From positions 1-11,155 of the forward strand of contig JAZDHC010000167.1 in assembly GCA_043806395.1 (NCBI GenBank): a stretch of DNA of 11,155 bases, in the 5' to 3' direction. Both the position numbers and the translations under genes were made by a program. Shown here in pieces: positions 1 to 7,988 of this stretch. How positions within the stretch are numbered: the stretch's first letter is position 1; each line of letters opens with the position of its first letter. The notes beneath the pieces are model-generated. The model searched no databases, was not told the DNA's origin, and saw nothing but the letters and a program-made list of their open reading frames with translations. The stretch is from CG2-30-40-21 sp043806395 (lineage in GTDB: Bacteria > UBA9089 > CG2-30-40-21).

Positions 1-147
1 CACTTTCATCGTTTTTCATATGATTCCTTTCGGGCAAGGAGACATCATCTACAGAATACAACCCCCTAACCCCCTTTTCTAAGGGGGAATATTGCACTCT
101 CAACTAACCGCAAGCTTTCAAACAAAGGTGAACCGTCCCACTTTTTC
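1..147. repeat. MITE-like repeat, copy 1 (truncated by window edge)
   Basis: This stretch matches the reverse complement of 7990-8136 without gaps, with 5 mismatches in 147 bases by hand alignment. The right end carries the terminal motif GTGAACCGTCCCACTTTTTC (128-147). The matching inverted end should lie just left of the window, because the complete second copy has it at 8134-8154. The centre (59-90) holds a smaller palindrome of the AACCCCCTAACCCCC...AAGGGGGAA type. There is no coding capacity, so it would be a non-autonomous element. The mobilising transposase family is not identified. Confidence 0.85.
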
Positions 148-200
148 AATAATCTACCGTCTGAAGCAGCACAGGAATTTCTGGTGTACTAAAAATATTC

Positions 201-229
201 TTGACTTCAACACGATTATTTAGTATACT
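201..229 (+). promoter_or_regulatory. sigma-70-type promoter of lon
   Basis: A -35 box TTGACT (201-206) is separated by 17 bases from a -10 box TATACT (224-229). Transcription would start near 236, giving a leader of about 30 bases before the lon ATG. It lies just outside the repeat at 1-147. No CIRCE-type heat-shock inverted repeat was seen next to it. Confidence 0.75.
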
Positions 230-266
230 TGTAGGCTGAAGGATTATTTCATATTTGAGGGTAATT

Positions 267-2594
267 ATGACAACTGAAAATACTATACTAAATATTCCGC
301 TACTTCCATTAAGAGATATGGTTGTTTTTCCGCAGATGGTGGTGCCGCTTTTTGTGGGTAGAAGGCGTTCCATTCAGGCATTGGAAATGGCTATGCTTGA
401 TAATCGCATGATATTCTTGTGTGCTCAAAAAAAACCAATTGCTGCTGAACCTAAAAAGGAGGATATCTGTACTATTGGGACATGTGCAGAAATACTTCAG
501 CTATTAAAGCTGCCAGATGGTAGCCTGAAGGTTCTTGTTGAAGGACTTATCCGTGGAAAGATAACCGGATACATAGAGAAAGAGAGTTACTATTGTGTTG
601 AGGTAGAGCCTATACCTGAGAAAAGAAGGAACTCTCCAAGGATAGAGGCTCTTAGCCGAAATGTATTGGACAAGTTTCAGGAATATGTACAATTTTCAGA
701 CTATCTTCCCCCGGAAATTATATCCATTGCTGAAAATATTGATGATCCATGCACATTAGCAGATACTATTGCTGCCCACCTGAATATCAAGGTAAACAAC
801 AAACAGGAATTATTATCCATTATTGATGTGGCTGATAGATTGGAAAAGCTCTCTGTATTTCTTAATTCTGAATTAGAGATATTGCATCTGGAAAAGAAAC
901 TGCATGTCCGTATTCGCAAACAAATAGAAAAGCAACAAAAACAATATTATCTTCATGAAAAAATGCGGGCTATTAAGAAGGAGCTTGGCAAGGACGAGGA
1001 GTGCGGCGAGGAGATAGTTGACCTCAAAAAACAGATAAAGGATGCAAATCTTCCTAATGAGGCCAGCATAAGGGCAAACAAGGAGATTAAACGGCTTCAG
1101 GGTATGTCCTTGATGATGCCTGAAACTGCGGTGATTAAAAATTACCTTGACTGGCTCATCCATCTTCCCTGGTCAAAAACAACTAAGGATAACCTTGGCT
1201 TAAAAAGGGCATCACACATCCTTGAAGAGAATCATTATGGATTAAAAAAGGTAAAGGAAAGGATTATTGAATATCTGGCTGTAAGGAAACTAAACCCTGA
1301 ATTGAAGGGTACTATCCTTTGCTTTGTGGGACCGCCCGGGACAGGCAAAACCTCTGTAGCAAGGTCTATTGCTACTGCTATGGATAGAAAATTTGTACGG
1401 TTATCACTTGGTGGCGTGCGAGATGAGGCTGAAATCAGGGGGCATCGCATGACCTATGTGGCTGCCATGCCGGGCAGGATAATCCAATCTATGCGCAAGG
1501 CAGAAAGTAAAAATCCTGTTTTTCTCATGGATGAGATAGATAAGATGAGTGTGGATTTCAGGGGCGACCCATCTGCTGCCCTCTTAGAGGTGCTTGACCC
1601 GGAACAAAATGCAACATTTTCTGACCATTACATGGAGGTATCCTTTGACCTCTCGGAAGTAATGTTTATTACTACAGCCAATAACCTTCACAACATCCCC
1701 CATGCCTTGCGAGACAGGATGGAGATGATTGAATTTCCAGGTTATACAGAAAAAGAAAAACTTCATATTGCCAAAATGTTTCTGGTGGCTAAAAAGGTTA
1801 AAGAACATGGGTTAACCAAAGAACATATTGAGTTCTCAGATGAATCCCTGCTGTATCTTATCAGGGGATATACCCGTGAGCCCGGGGTAAGAAATTTAGA
1901 AAGGGAAATAGCCAAGGTATGTCGGAAGATAGCCAGAAGGGTGGTGGATAATAAAAAAGCAAAGAACGGTGCTGAGATAACAATTGAATCTTTGCACACA
2001 TATCTGGGACCACCAAAATTTAAGCACAGAAATGTGGAAAAAAATCTTCTCATCGGCACTGCAACCGGATTAGCATGGACAGAAAACGGGGGTGAGGTAT
2101 TGACTACCGAGGTAGTCACCATGCCTGGCAAGGGTGAACTTTTGCTGACAGGCACGCTAGGTGAGGTAATGAAAGAGTCTGGAAAGGCAGCCCTTTCTTA
2201 TATTCGTTCTCGGGCAGCTGAACTTTCCATTGATCCAGAATTTTACAAAAAGATAGATATTCATATCCATGTGCCAGAAGGGGCAACACCTAAGGACGGA
2301 CCGTCAGCTGGTATAACCCTGGCTATCTCTATGATATCTGCCCTGACCAATACACCGGTGAATCCAGATATTGCCATGACCGGTGAGATTACCCTCAGGG
2401 GAAGGGTATTGCCTGTGGGTGGGATAAAAGAAAAAATATTAGCTGCTCATAGATCCGGCATAAAAACAGTACTCCTGCCACAGGATAATGAAAATGACCT
2501 TGATGATATTCCAAGTGATGTAAAAAAAAGCATGGGGTTTAAGCTGATAAGCAATATGGATGAGGTGATCAGATTGGCGTTGAATGGGAAGTGA
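267..2594 (+). CDS. lon: ATP-dependent protease Lon (LonA type)
   Basis: Cytosolic AAA+ serine protease that unfolds and degrades misfolded and regulatory proteins. The order is an N-terminal substrate-binding LonN domain (about residues 10-205), a coiled helical linker, an AAA+ module with Walker A GPPGTGKT (355-362) and Walker B FLMDEID (D422/E423), and a C-terminal peptidase domain. The catalytic Ser680 lies in DGPSAG and Lys723 in GGIKEK; their 43-residue spacing matches E. coli Lon. The ATG at 267 is preferred over an in-frame TTG at 255, because GAGG (257-260) is placed 6 bases before the ATG. That gives 775 residues, close to the usual 780-800, and nothing appears missing. It is the first gene after the promoter at 201-229. 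The next gene follows after 62 bases on the same strand. Confidence 0.97.
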   Translation: MTTENTILNIPLLPLRDMVVFPQMVVPLFVGRRRSIQALEMAMLDNRMIFLCAQKKPIAAEPKKEDICTIGTCAEILQLLKLPDGSLKVLVEGLIRGKITGYIEKESYYCVEVEPIPEKRRNSPRIEALSRNVLDKFQEYVQFSDYLPPEIISIAENIDDPCTLADTIAAHLNIKVNNKQELLSIIDVADRLEKLSVFLNSELEILHLEKKLHVRIRKQIEKQQKQYYLHEKMRAIKKELGKDEECGEEIVDLKKQIKDANLPNEASIRANKEIKRLQGMSLMMPETAVIKNYLDWLIHLPWSKTTKDNLGLKRASHILEENHYGLKKVKERIIEYLAVRKLNPELKGTILCFVGPPGTGKTSVARSIATAMDRKFVRLSLGGVRDEAEIRGHRMTYVAAMPGRIIQSMRKAESKNPVFLMDEIDKMSVDFRGDPSAALLEVLDPEQNATFSDHYMEVSFDLSEVMFITTANNLHNIPHALRDRMEMIEFPGYTEKEKLHIAKMFLVAKKVKEHGLTKEHIEFSDESLLYLIRGYTREPGVRNLEREIAKVCRKIARRVVDNKKAKNGAEITIESLHTYLGPPKFKHRNVEKNLLIGTATGLAWTENGGEVLTTEVVTMPGKGELLLTGTLGEVMKESGKAALSYIRSRAAELSIDPEFYKKIDIHIHVPEGATPKDGPSAGITLAISMISALTNTPVNPDIAMTGEITLRGRVLPVGGIKEKILAAHRSGIKTVLLPQDNENDLDDIPSDVKKSMGFKLISNMDEVIRLALNGK

Positions 2595-2656
2595 AAGAAA
2601 GAATTCAGGCAGCATAATAAATGATTGCCTAAAATATATTAAGGAGGAATATCAAA

Positions 2657-3799
2657 ATGTTAGTTGGTAAAAAGTATTACCTAATGTCCCCGGGTCCAAC
2701 ATCTGTCCCGCCAGAGGTGAGTCTTGCAGAGGCACAGCCAATCATTCATCATCGCACGCCAGCATATGAGGAAATATTTGGTGAGGTGAATGAGAATCTG
2801 CAATATCTCTTTCAAACAACAAGGGATGTGTATACCCTTGCCTCATCTGGAACAGGTGCTATGGAGGCGGCAGTAGTAAATCTTCTGTCTGCTGGTGATC
2901 TGGCATTGGTGGTAAATGCTGGAAAATTTGGGGAAAGATGGGGGAAGATATGTAAGGCTTATGGGGTAAATACCATTCAGTTGGATGTAGAATGGGGATA
3001 TGCAGTTACCCCGGAACAGATTGCAGAGAAATTAAAGGAAAATCCAGAAATCAAGGTTGTTTTTGCTACACTATGTGAAACCTCAACAGCAACCTTGCTG
3101 CCTATCAAGGAAATAGGTGAGGTTGTGTCAAAGACAGATGCGTGTCTGGTAGTGGATGCAGTTAGTGGCATGGGTGTTGAGGAATTCAAAACAGATGAAT
3201 GGCATGTTGATGTGGTTGCTGTTGGTTCTCAAAAGGGAATGATGATCCCACCCGGATTAGGTTTTATTACCATGAGTGAAAAGGCATGGGGTCTGGCTGC
3301 AAAATCAACCTTGCCCAAATTCTACTTTTCCCTTGCCGCGGCAAAGAAAAATCTTGTAAACAGACAAACCCCTTATACCCCGGCTGTTTCCTTAATTTAT
3401 GCCTTGCAACAGGCTCTAAAAATGATGAAGCAAGAGGGGATTGAAAATATCTGGAAAAGGCATCAAATGCTGGCTGAGGCATGTCAGGCAGGGGTCAAGG
3501 CACTTGGATTGTCCATTCTTTCAAAAAGTCCGGCTAATGGTGTTACAGCCGTGGTTGCTCCGGCAGAAATAGATGGTAAGGCAATTATCAAGGGATATAA
3601 AGAACAAGGGATTATCGTGGCTGGCGGACAGGATCATTTGAAAAACAAGATAGTCCGTGTTGCCCATATGGGTTATGCCGGTACCTTTGATGTTTTAACA
3701 GCAATCGCTGCTCTGGAAATGATATTGGCAAAATCTACTTATAGTTTTGAAAAAGGTGCAGGGATAAAGGCGGCTGAAGAGGTGTTTTTGAGATCATAG
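2657..3799 (+). CDS. class V aminotransferase, alanine/serine-glyoxylate aminotransferase-like
   Basis: PLP-dependent fold-type I aminotransferase, cytosolic, 380 residues, full length for the family. Visible are the N-terminal SPGPT motif (11-15), the phosphate-cup region SSGTGAMEAA (63-72), Asp167 in VVDAVSG (expected to contact the pyridine nitrogen), and the Schiff-base Lys193 in GSQKG. It resembles proteins annotated as alanine-glyoxylate or serine-pyruvate aminotransferase. Substrate cannot be fixed from sequence; glyoxylate, pyruvate and serine are the likely partners. A strong ribosome binding site AAGGAGG (2641-2647) precedes the ATG. The 62-base gap after lon has only a weak 5-bp inverted repeat (AGGCA/TGCCT) and no clear terminator, so co-transcription with lon is possible. 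Neighbours give no pathway clue, and no serA or glyoxylate-pathway gene is adjacent. Confidence 0.88.
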   Translation: MLVGKKYYLMSPGPTSVPPEVSLAEAQPIIHHRTPAYEEIFGEVNENLQYLFQTTRDVYTLASSGTGAMEAAVVNLLSAGDLALVVNAGKFGERWGKICKAYGVNTIQLDVEWGYAVTPEQIAEKLKENPEIKVVFATLCETSTATLLPIKEIGEVVSKTDACLVVDAVSGMGVEEFKTDEWHVDVVAVGSQKGMMIPPGLGFITMSEKAWGLAAKSTLPKFYFSLAAAKKNLVNRQTPYTPAVSLIYALQQALKMMKQEGIENIWKRHQMLAEACQAGVKALGLSILSKSPANGVTAVVAPAEIDGKAIIKGYKEQGIIVAGGQDHLKNKIVRVAHMGYAGTFDVLTAIAALEMILAKSTYSFEKGAGIKAAEEVFLRS

Positions 3800-3804
3800 A
3801 GACG

Positions 3805-3972
3805 CACACAGACTCAGATTAAGATTATCCGCAGATTACGCAGATTACGCAGATTAAGATTTTTTAGTCCACCTTTGAAAGGGGTTAGGGGGGATGCCAT
3901 CTTATTAGAACATCTGTGTAATCTGCGTAATCTGCGGATAAATTCTTCTCTGTACCTGTGGTAAATTCCCCT
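3805..3972. repeat. GCAGATTAC palindromic repeat, copy 1, left of rmuC
   Basis: Long imperfect palindrome. The arm 3827-3854 pairs with 3912-3939 over 28 bases with one mismatch. The arms are built of tandem 9-base GCAGATTAC units. The flanks (CAGA..TAAGATT on the left, ATTCTTCTCTG and GTGGTAAATTCCC on the right) recur in the copy at 5466-5611 in the same orientation. Its loop has an additional segment (3869-3894, CCTTTGAAAGG then GGGTTAGGGGG) related to the AACCCCC repeats, so one repeat appears to have inserted in another. It could act as a terminator for the upstream aminotransferase. Confidence 0.85.
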
Positions 3973-3994
3973 CACTATAGTTATGGAGAACACT

Positions 3995-5458
3995 ATGCAA
4001 TTATCCATCATTTATTTCATATTATTATCTGTTAGTTTCGTGACAGGCGGTTTCGTGGCTTGGCTCATTTTGAAAGGAAAACTGGCACTTGCTGATGCAA
4101 ATGGCCGAGTCGCGGGCGAAATTGATCGCACGAGACTTGCGACCGCTTTGCAGGAGATTGAGAGTTACAAGACAAGGCTGGCAGATATGGATGGACGAGC
4201 TTGGAAACTTCAGGCTGACATGGATATAGCCAATCGAGATTGTGCTCAACTTACCGAACGAGCCATGCGGCTGACTGAAATTGAACAAGCTAACCAGAAT
4301 CTTTTGACTGAACGCGACAACCTTTTGAAAGCTCAGGCCAACTTCCAGATTACGATCGCTGAACTGAAGATCACACTTGACAAAGAACAAACCCAATCTC
4401 AAGAAAAACTTATCCTGCTTAATGAGGCGCGTGAACAGTTGAGTAATCAATTCAAAATACTCGCCAATGAAATCCTGGACGAGAAAAGTAAAAAGTTCAC
4501 TGATCAAAACCAGACAAACCTCGGTCAACTTCTCAATCCACTCAAGCAACAGCTCACTGATTTTAAGACGAAGATTGAGGAGGTTTATGTCAGTGAAGGC
4601 AAAGACCGCAGCGTGCTGACCGATCAGGTCAAGCAACTTATCCAGCTCAATAATTCCTTAAGTCAGGATGCTCAGAACCTTACCCTTGCCCTCAAGGGCG
4701 ACCGTAAAGCCCAGGGCAATTGGGGAGAAATTATTCTTGATGATGTGTTAGAAAAGGCTGGCTTGGTCGCAGGACAGCATTATGAACGGCAAGGAAGCAT
4801 CAAAAGCGAAGATGGGCAGTCACATGTTATCCCGGATGTGGTTATTCACCTACCGGGTGACCGACATCTGGTGATAGATTCCAAGATGACCCTGCCAGAT
4901 TACAGAGCGTTTGCCTCCGCAGAGGCTGAGGAGGAGCGAAACGCTGCACTTAAGCGACACCTGTCGTCAATCCGTACTCATATCAAGGGGTTGTCTGAGA
5001 AGAACTACCAGTTGCTTTATGGTTTGAATTCACTTGACTTTGTAGTCATGTTCATTCCTTTGGAACCTGCATTCATGCTTGCTGTGACAAATGATTGCGA
5101 ACTATTTCAACAGTCATGGGACAAGAATGTCCTTCTCGTAAGCCCCAGTACACTACTGTTTGTCGTCCGCACAGTTGCCTATCTCTGGAGACAGGAGGAC
5201 CTAAGCCGCAATGCAAAGGATATCTCAAGCCGTGGCGGAGAGCTTTACGACAAACTTGTTGGCTTTGTAGAAGATATGCAAAAGGTGGGAGAGCGAATCC
5301 AACAGGCACAGAACAGCTACAATGATGCCCGTAAGAAGTTCAACGAAGGCAGTGGCAATGTCATCCGACAAGCCGAAATGCTCAAATCGTTGGGTGTTAA
5401 ACCCAGCAAGACCTTACCTGCACAGTGGGTTGGACTCGCCATGGAAGAACCTTCCTGA
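3995..5458 (+). CDS. rmuC: DNA recombination protein RmuC family
   Basis: RmuC proteins are proposed to limit rearrangement at inverted repeats, probably through a PD-(D/E)XK-like nuclease fold. The sequence shows one N-terminal membrane segment (about residues 4-24), a long coiled-coil region (about 30-160) and the conserved RmuC domain (about 215-460). The domain includes QGNWGE, and PD (280-281) followed by IDSK (294-297), giving candidate catalytic D281, D295 and K297. MFIPLEPAF is also typical. The ATG at 3995 is chosen over 3983, because GGAG (3985-3988) sits 6 bases upstream of it; the earlier ATG has no ribosome binding site. This gives 487 residues, normal for the family. Arginine codons are almost all CGN, whereas lon uses many AGA/AGG, and sampled lines are more GC-rich than the neighbours. 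The gene is bracketed by same-orientation repeat copies, suggesting separate origin. Confidence 0.93.
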   Translation: MQLSIIYFILLSVSFVTGGFVAWLILKGKLALADANGRVAGEIDRTRLATALQEIESYKTRLADMDGRAWKLQADMDIANRDCAQLTERAMRLTEIEQANQNLLTERDNLLKAQANFQITIAELKITLDKEQTQSQEKLILLNEAREQLSNQFKILANEILDEKSKKFTDQNQTNLGQLLNPLKQQLTDFKTKIEEVYVSEGKDRSVLTDQVKQLIQLNNSLSQDAQNLTLALKGDRKAQGNWGEIILDDVLEKAGLVAGQHYERQGSIKSEDGQSHVIPDVVIHLPGDRHLVIDSKMTLPDYRAFASAEAEEERNAALKRHLSSIRTHIKGLSEKNYQLLYGLNSLDFVVMFIPLEPAFMLAVTNDCELFQQSWDKNVLLVSPSTLLFVVRTVAYLWRQEDLSRNAKDISSRGGELYDKLVGFVEDMQKVGERIQQAQNSYNDARKKFNEGSGNVIRQAEMLKSLGVKPSKTLPAQWVGLAMEEPS

Positions 5459-5465
5459 AAGATAA

Positions 5466-5611
5466 AAGAATCCACAGAATCAGACTAAGATTATCCGCAG
5501 ATTACGCAGATTACGCAGATTAAGATTTGTTTGTTTGTTGTCTTTCTTTTATTAGAACATCTGCGTAATCTGCGGATTAATTCTTCTCTGTTTCTTTGTG
5601 GTAAATTCCCT
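5466..5611. repeat. GCAGATTAC palindromic repeat, copy 2, right of rmuC
   Basis: Same family and orientation as 3805-3972. A perfect 19-bp stem joins 5493-5511 to 5559-5577 (core CCGCAGATTACGCAGAT), and left and right flanks are shared with copy 1. The loop lacks the additional segment present in copy 1 and instead has a T-rich GTTTGTTTGTTG stretch. It starts about 8 bases after the rmuC stop and lies between the convergent rmuC and MOSC genes, so a role as bidirectional terminator is plausible. The gap 5612-5660 holds only the short motif GCTGAGTAGTTAC (5614-5626). Confidence 0.85.
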
Positions 5612-5660
5612 TCGCTGAGTAGTTACTGTGATTTTTAATTAACGCAGGAGTGAACCAGTA

Positions 5661-6149
5661 TTACCGCATGAGATTTATTTCTGCCAGAGCTATTGCCTTC
5701 ACCTCATCCCCTGCCTCAATCATCCCCCCCTTGATCACCTCAGCAAATATCCCTTCCCGCGGCATGACACAATCGCCTGCTTGATAATAAATAGCACACC
5801 TGTCGTGGCAAACTTTACCTATTTGGCTTATCCTTAAGATTACTTGTGTGCCTACACTCAAATGTGTCCCAATCTCAAACGAAAGCAGATCTATGCCTTG
5901 AGTGGTGATGTTTTCTGCAAAATTACCCGGGACAACGGCAAGTCCAAGCTGTTGCATCTTTTCAATAGATTCCATAGCCAGCAGGCTTACCTGACGATGT
6001 GATTTTTCGTCTTGAGCATTGGGGCTGAGATTGGCATGACCATCGTTTTTTAGTCCACAGCCCTCTACCAGCTCCCATGCCTGATTGACAGGCTTTTTCC
6101 GCTCACCCTTATTTTCGCTGATGTTAATAGAAACTACACTGCCGATCAT
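5661..6149 (-). CDS. MOSC domain protein linked to molybdenum cofactor
   Basis: Small stand-alone MOSC domain, 162 residues, cytosolic. MOSC domains (MOCO sulfurase C-terminal) bind the pterin cofactor or carry sulfur on a conserved cysteine. Visible are the opening VVSINISENKGERK (5-18), the cysteines C114, C118 and C127 in the GKVCHDRC / GDCVMPREGIFAEV region, and the closing GGMIEAGDEV. Similar short MOSC proteins sit beside moaA or mog genes in anaerobes (recalled, not searched). The start ATG directly follows the moaA stop. Its ribosome binding site GGAGG (6154-6158) is formed by the last two glycine codons of moaA, so translation is probably coupled. The exact reaction is unknown; sulfuration of a Mo/W enzyme or cofactor storage are possible. 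Confidence 0.85.
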   Translation of the reverse strand: MIGSVVSINISENKGERKKPVNQAWELVEGCGLKNDGHANLSPNAQDEKSHRQVSLLAMESIEKMQQLGLAVVPGNFAENITTQGIDLLSFEIGTHLSVGTQVILRISQIGKVCHDRCAIYYQAGDCVMPREGIFAEVIKGGMIEAGDEVKAIALAEINLMR

Positions 6150-7130
6150 TCATCCTCCAATAGCTGACATCTGCCGACCCATGGGTCTGTCTGATTGAAA
6201 CTGATGTCCAGCTGGTTTATTCCATACTGCTTGAGTTATAATCCCTTGCAATTCCTCATCCGTAGCACCCTGTCGCAGGGGTAACTTCAAGTCAACCTCT
6301 GTATCTTGTCCCAGACAAAGCCGCAGGTGTCCGTCTGGTGTAAGCCTCAAACGGTTACAACTCTGACAGAAATGCCTGCTGATTGACGAGATAAATCCAA
6401 TCTCTCCCATAGCTCCATTTATTTTGTAATACTCTGCCGGACCATTGCCAATTATATCATTACACGGGATCATTTCAAAACACCCTGATAGCCTTTGTTT
6501 CAAAATATGGCTTGGCAGATATCGCTCATCCCATTCCGCTCCCTGCTGACTGATGGGCATAAACTCAATGAATCGGACAAACACATGCTTATCAAGTGTT
6601 AATCTGGCAAATGATTCAACCTCATCATCATTAATCCCTTTCATTACCACCATATTTATCTTCAGTGGAACTAACCCGGCAGATAATGCCTCATCAATAC
6701 CTCTGAGTACGGCCTTCAGATTTCCACCACCAGTAATCCTTGCATAACGATCATTATCCATAGAATCCATGCTGATATTCACCCTGCTTACCCCAGCATC
6801 TTTTAGTTGAGAAGCAATCGTGGCTAACCTGATACCATTGGTAGTCAGGGATAACTCTTGCAACCCAGAGATATTGGACAAATTTCGAAGGAGATGAAGG
6901 ACATTTCGTTTGATTAAAGGCTCACCACCAGTTACCCTGATCTTTTTAATGCCTAATTGAACCAGAATTGAGGCAATCCTGATAATCTCCTCATACCTTA
7001 ATATTTCACGGTGTACCTTCTTATCTATCTCCTTCCACGGTTGACAGTAGAGACATCGCAGGTTACACATATCTGTGATAGAAAGCCGCAGATAATCTAT
7101 TTGACGATGATGACTGTCCATAAGTGCCAT
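6150..7130 (-). CDS. moaA: GTP 3',8-cyclase MoaA
   Basis: Radical SAM enzyme for the first step of molybdopterin synthesis: it rearranges GTP to 3',8-cyclo-7,8-dihydro-GTP, the precursor of cyclic pyranopterin monophosphate (made by MoaC, not in this window). The N-terminal [4Fe-4S] cluster motif is CNLRCLYC (C22, C26, C29), followed by RVTGGEPL (65-72). The second cluster uses C255, C258 and C272 in FCQSCNRLRLTPDG...LC. The C-terminal Gly-Gly tail (325-326) needed for radical chemistry in this family is present. Length of 326 residues is normal. The start ATG at 7130 has AGGG (7137-7140) 6 bases upstream and lies 3 bases after the mobB stop, indicating one transcript. The residues after the first cluster (QPWKE) differ from the usual MPEEG but are not catalytic cysteines. 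Confidence 0.96.
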   Translation of the reverse strand: MALMDSHHRQIDYLRLSITDMCNLRCLYCQPWKEIDKKVHREILRYEEIIRIASILVQLGIKKIRVTGGEPLIKRNVLHLLRNLSNISGLQELSLTTNGIRLATIASQLKDAGVSRVNISMDSMDNDRYARITGGGNLKAVLRGIDEALSAGLVPLKINMVVMKGINDDEVESFARLTLDKHVFVRFIEFMPISQQGAEWDERYLPSHILKQRLSGCFEMIPCNDIIGNGPAEYYKINGAMGEIGFISSISRHFCQSCNRLRLTPDGHLRLCLGQDTEVDLKLPLRQGATDEELQGIITQAVWNKPAGHQFQSDRPMGRQMSAIGG

Positions 7131-7133
7131 AAT

Positions 7134-7835
7134 TTACCCTATCCTTATCTCTATCCCTTTTGGATTTTCCGGCACGCCTCGCAGGGAACGAATCATGCCC
7201 AGAATTGCCTCCTGCATAAACGAACGCACAAATCCATTAAGTGGAATTTTCTTGCCATCAACCACCAACGATACCTTTGACGGTTGTACCCTTTGGATAA
7301 TGGTTTGCTCTATAAAATCAGTTATATCCTTATAGGCATCCAGCTCAAAGCATGGCATTCCCTCAAATTTACAATCACTTACAACAGCTACAAGATTATT
7401 ATCCTTTTGATTGCACAGCAAACCTTCATCCCCACCAATTTGACGACGAAATACCTCAATCTTGGGCTTGTCTTCGAGTTTATAGCCCTCGGTCAGGATA
7501 ATATCTACAGATTGCAGATATGTATGTCTGATATCGTCAATCTGCTTGGATTCCTCTGTCACCTGAAAAAGCATCAGTTTATTTGGGCAGGACAAAACCA
7601 CAGCATCTGCCCCACGAAGTTGATGCTTGTAAGTATCAGTACCCTCACGGTCAATATCCTTAAGTTCGAGCTCATGACTACAATGTTTAATTATGCCAAC
7701 CCGATAGCCTCTTTTCTTCAACTCTGGGATAATGCCCTCAATCATCGTAGTTTTACCACTATTCTTTCGTCCGACAATAGATACGATTGGGGGAGGTAGC
7801 ACCTCTGGCAGTAGTCCCCCTGTTAATACACTCAT
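7134..7835 (-). CDS. mobB: molybdopterin-guanine dinucleotide biosynthesis protein B (MobB), long form
   Basis: P-loop GTPase thought to assist MobA in attaching GMP to the pterin cofactor; cytosolic. Walker A is GRKNSGKT (22-29), followed by the family pattern VGIIKHCSHE and the GADAVVLSCP region. Typical MobB is about 170 residues. This one has 233 because of a C-terminal extension from about residue 190 (VDGKKIPLNGFV onward); I recall similar tails in anaerobe MobB proteins but cannot verify. The first 16 residues include LLPEVLPPP, a short repeat shared with the TupC N-terminus. The ATG at 7835 is supported by GGGAGG (7841-7846) five bases upstream. It is the first gene of mobB-moaA-MOSC. 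No clear promoter was found in the repeat-filled leader. Confidence 0.92.
   Translation of the reverse strand: MSVLTGGLLPEVLPPPIVSIVGRKNSGKTTMIEGIIPELKKRGYRVGIIKHCSHELELKDIDREGTDTYKHQLRGADAVVLSCPNKLMLFQVTEESKQIDDIRHTYLQSVDIILTEGYKLEDKPKIEVFRRQIGGDEGLLCNQKDNNLVAVVSDCKFEGMPCFELDAYKDITDFIEQTIIQRVQPSKVSLVVDGKKIPLNGFVRSFMQEAILGMIRSLRGVPENPKGIEIRIG
7791..7814 (-). repeat. short coding repeat in the mobB N-terminus (LLPEVLPP)
   Basis: The 13 bases TAGCACCTCTGGC (+ strand, 7797-7809) are identical to 9154-9166 inside tupC, in the same reading frame and at the same place: just before the conserved domain. It encodes LLPEVLPP. MobB proteins normally begin close to the PIVSIVG segment, so this is an addition to the N-terminus. 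Confidence 0.55.
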
Positions 7836-7846
7836 ATTATCCTCCC

Positions 7847-7978
7847 TTTGGCGTAACTACTCAGCTATTAAGAGATTCGCGAAATACGCGAAAATTCTGA
7901 TTCACAAAACAACAATAATGATATTCATTTTCGCGATTTTCGCGTGTTTCGTAGTTATCTTTTGGCGTAACTACTCAG
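7847..7978. repeat. GTAACTACTCAG direct repeats enclosing a CGCGAAA palindrome
   Basis: The 18 bases TTTGGCGTAACTACTCAG occur at 7847-7864 and again at 7961-7978, 114 bases apart. Between them is an imperfect palindrome: 7880-7895 (CGAAATACGCGAAAAT) pairs with 7936-7951 with one mismatch, and further CGCGAAAAT units occur nearby. The first direct repeat abuts the mobB ribosome binding site. Related copies of the GTAACTACTCAG motif, inverted, occur at 5614-5626 and 8243-8257. The structure fits one repeat family inserted into another. Confidence 0.75.
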
Positions 7979-7988
7979 GTGTAAATAA

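Noticed and set aside
2595..2656. Terminator between lon and the aminotransferase gene
   Set aside because: Only a 5-bp AGGCA/TGCCT stem with a long loop and no T-run was found.
3827..3940. Tandem GCAGATTAC units as a possible CRISPR array or VNTR
   Set aside because: The units are contiguous 9-mers without spacers and form arms of a palindrome; no cas genes are present.
3953..3981. Possible rmuC promoter with TATAGT at 3976-3981
   Set aside because: No acceptable -35 box lies 16-18 bases upstream, and the start point would fall on or inside the gene start.
4025..4636. 203-codon open frame on the - strand inside rmuC
   Set aside because: It lies opposite the coiled-coil coding part of rmuC, has no recognisable domain, and is explained as an antisense shadow.
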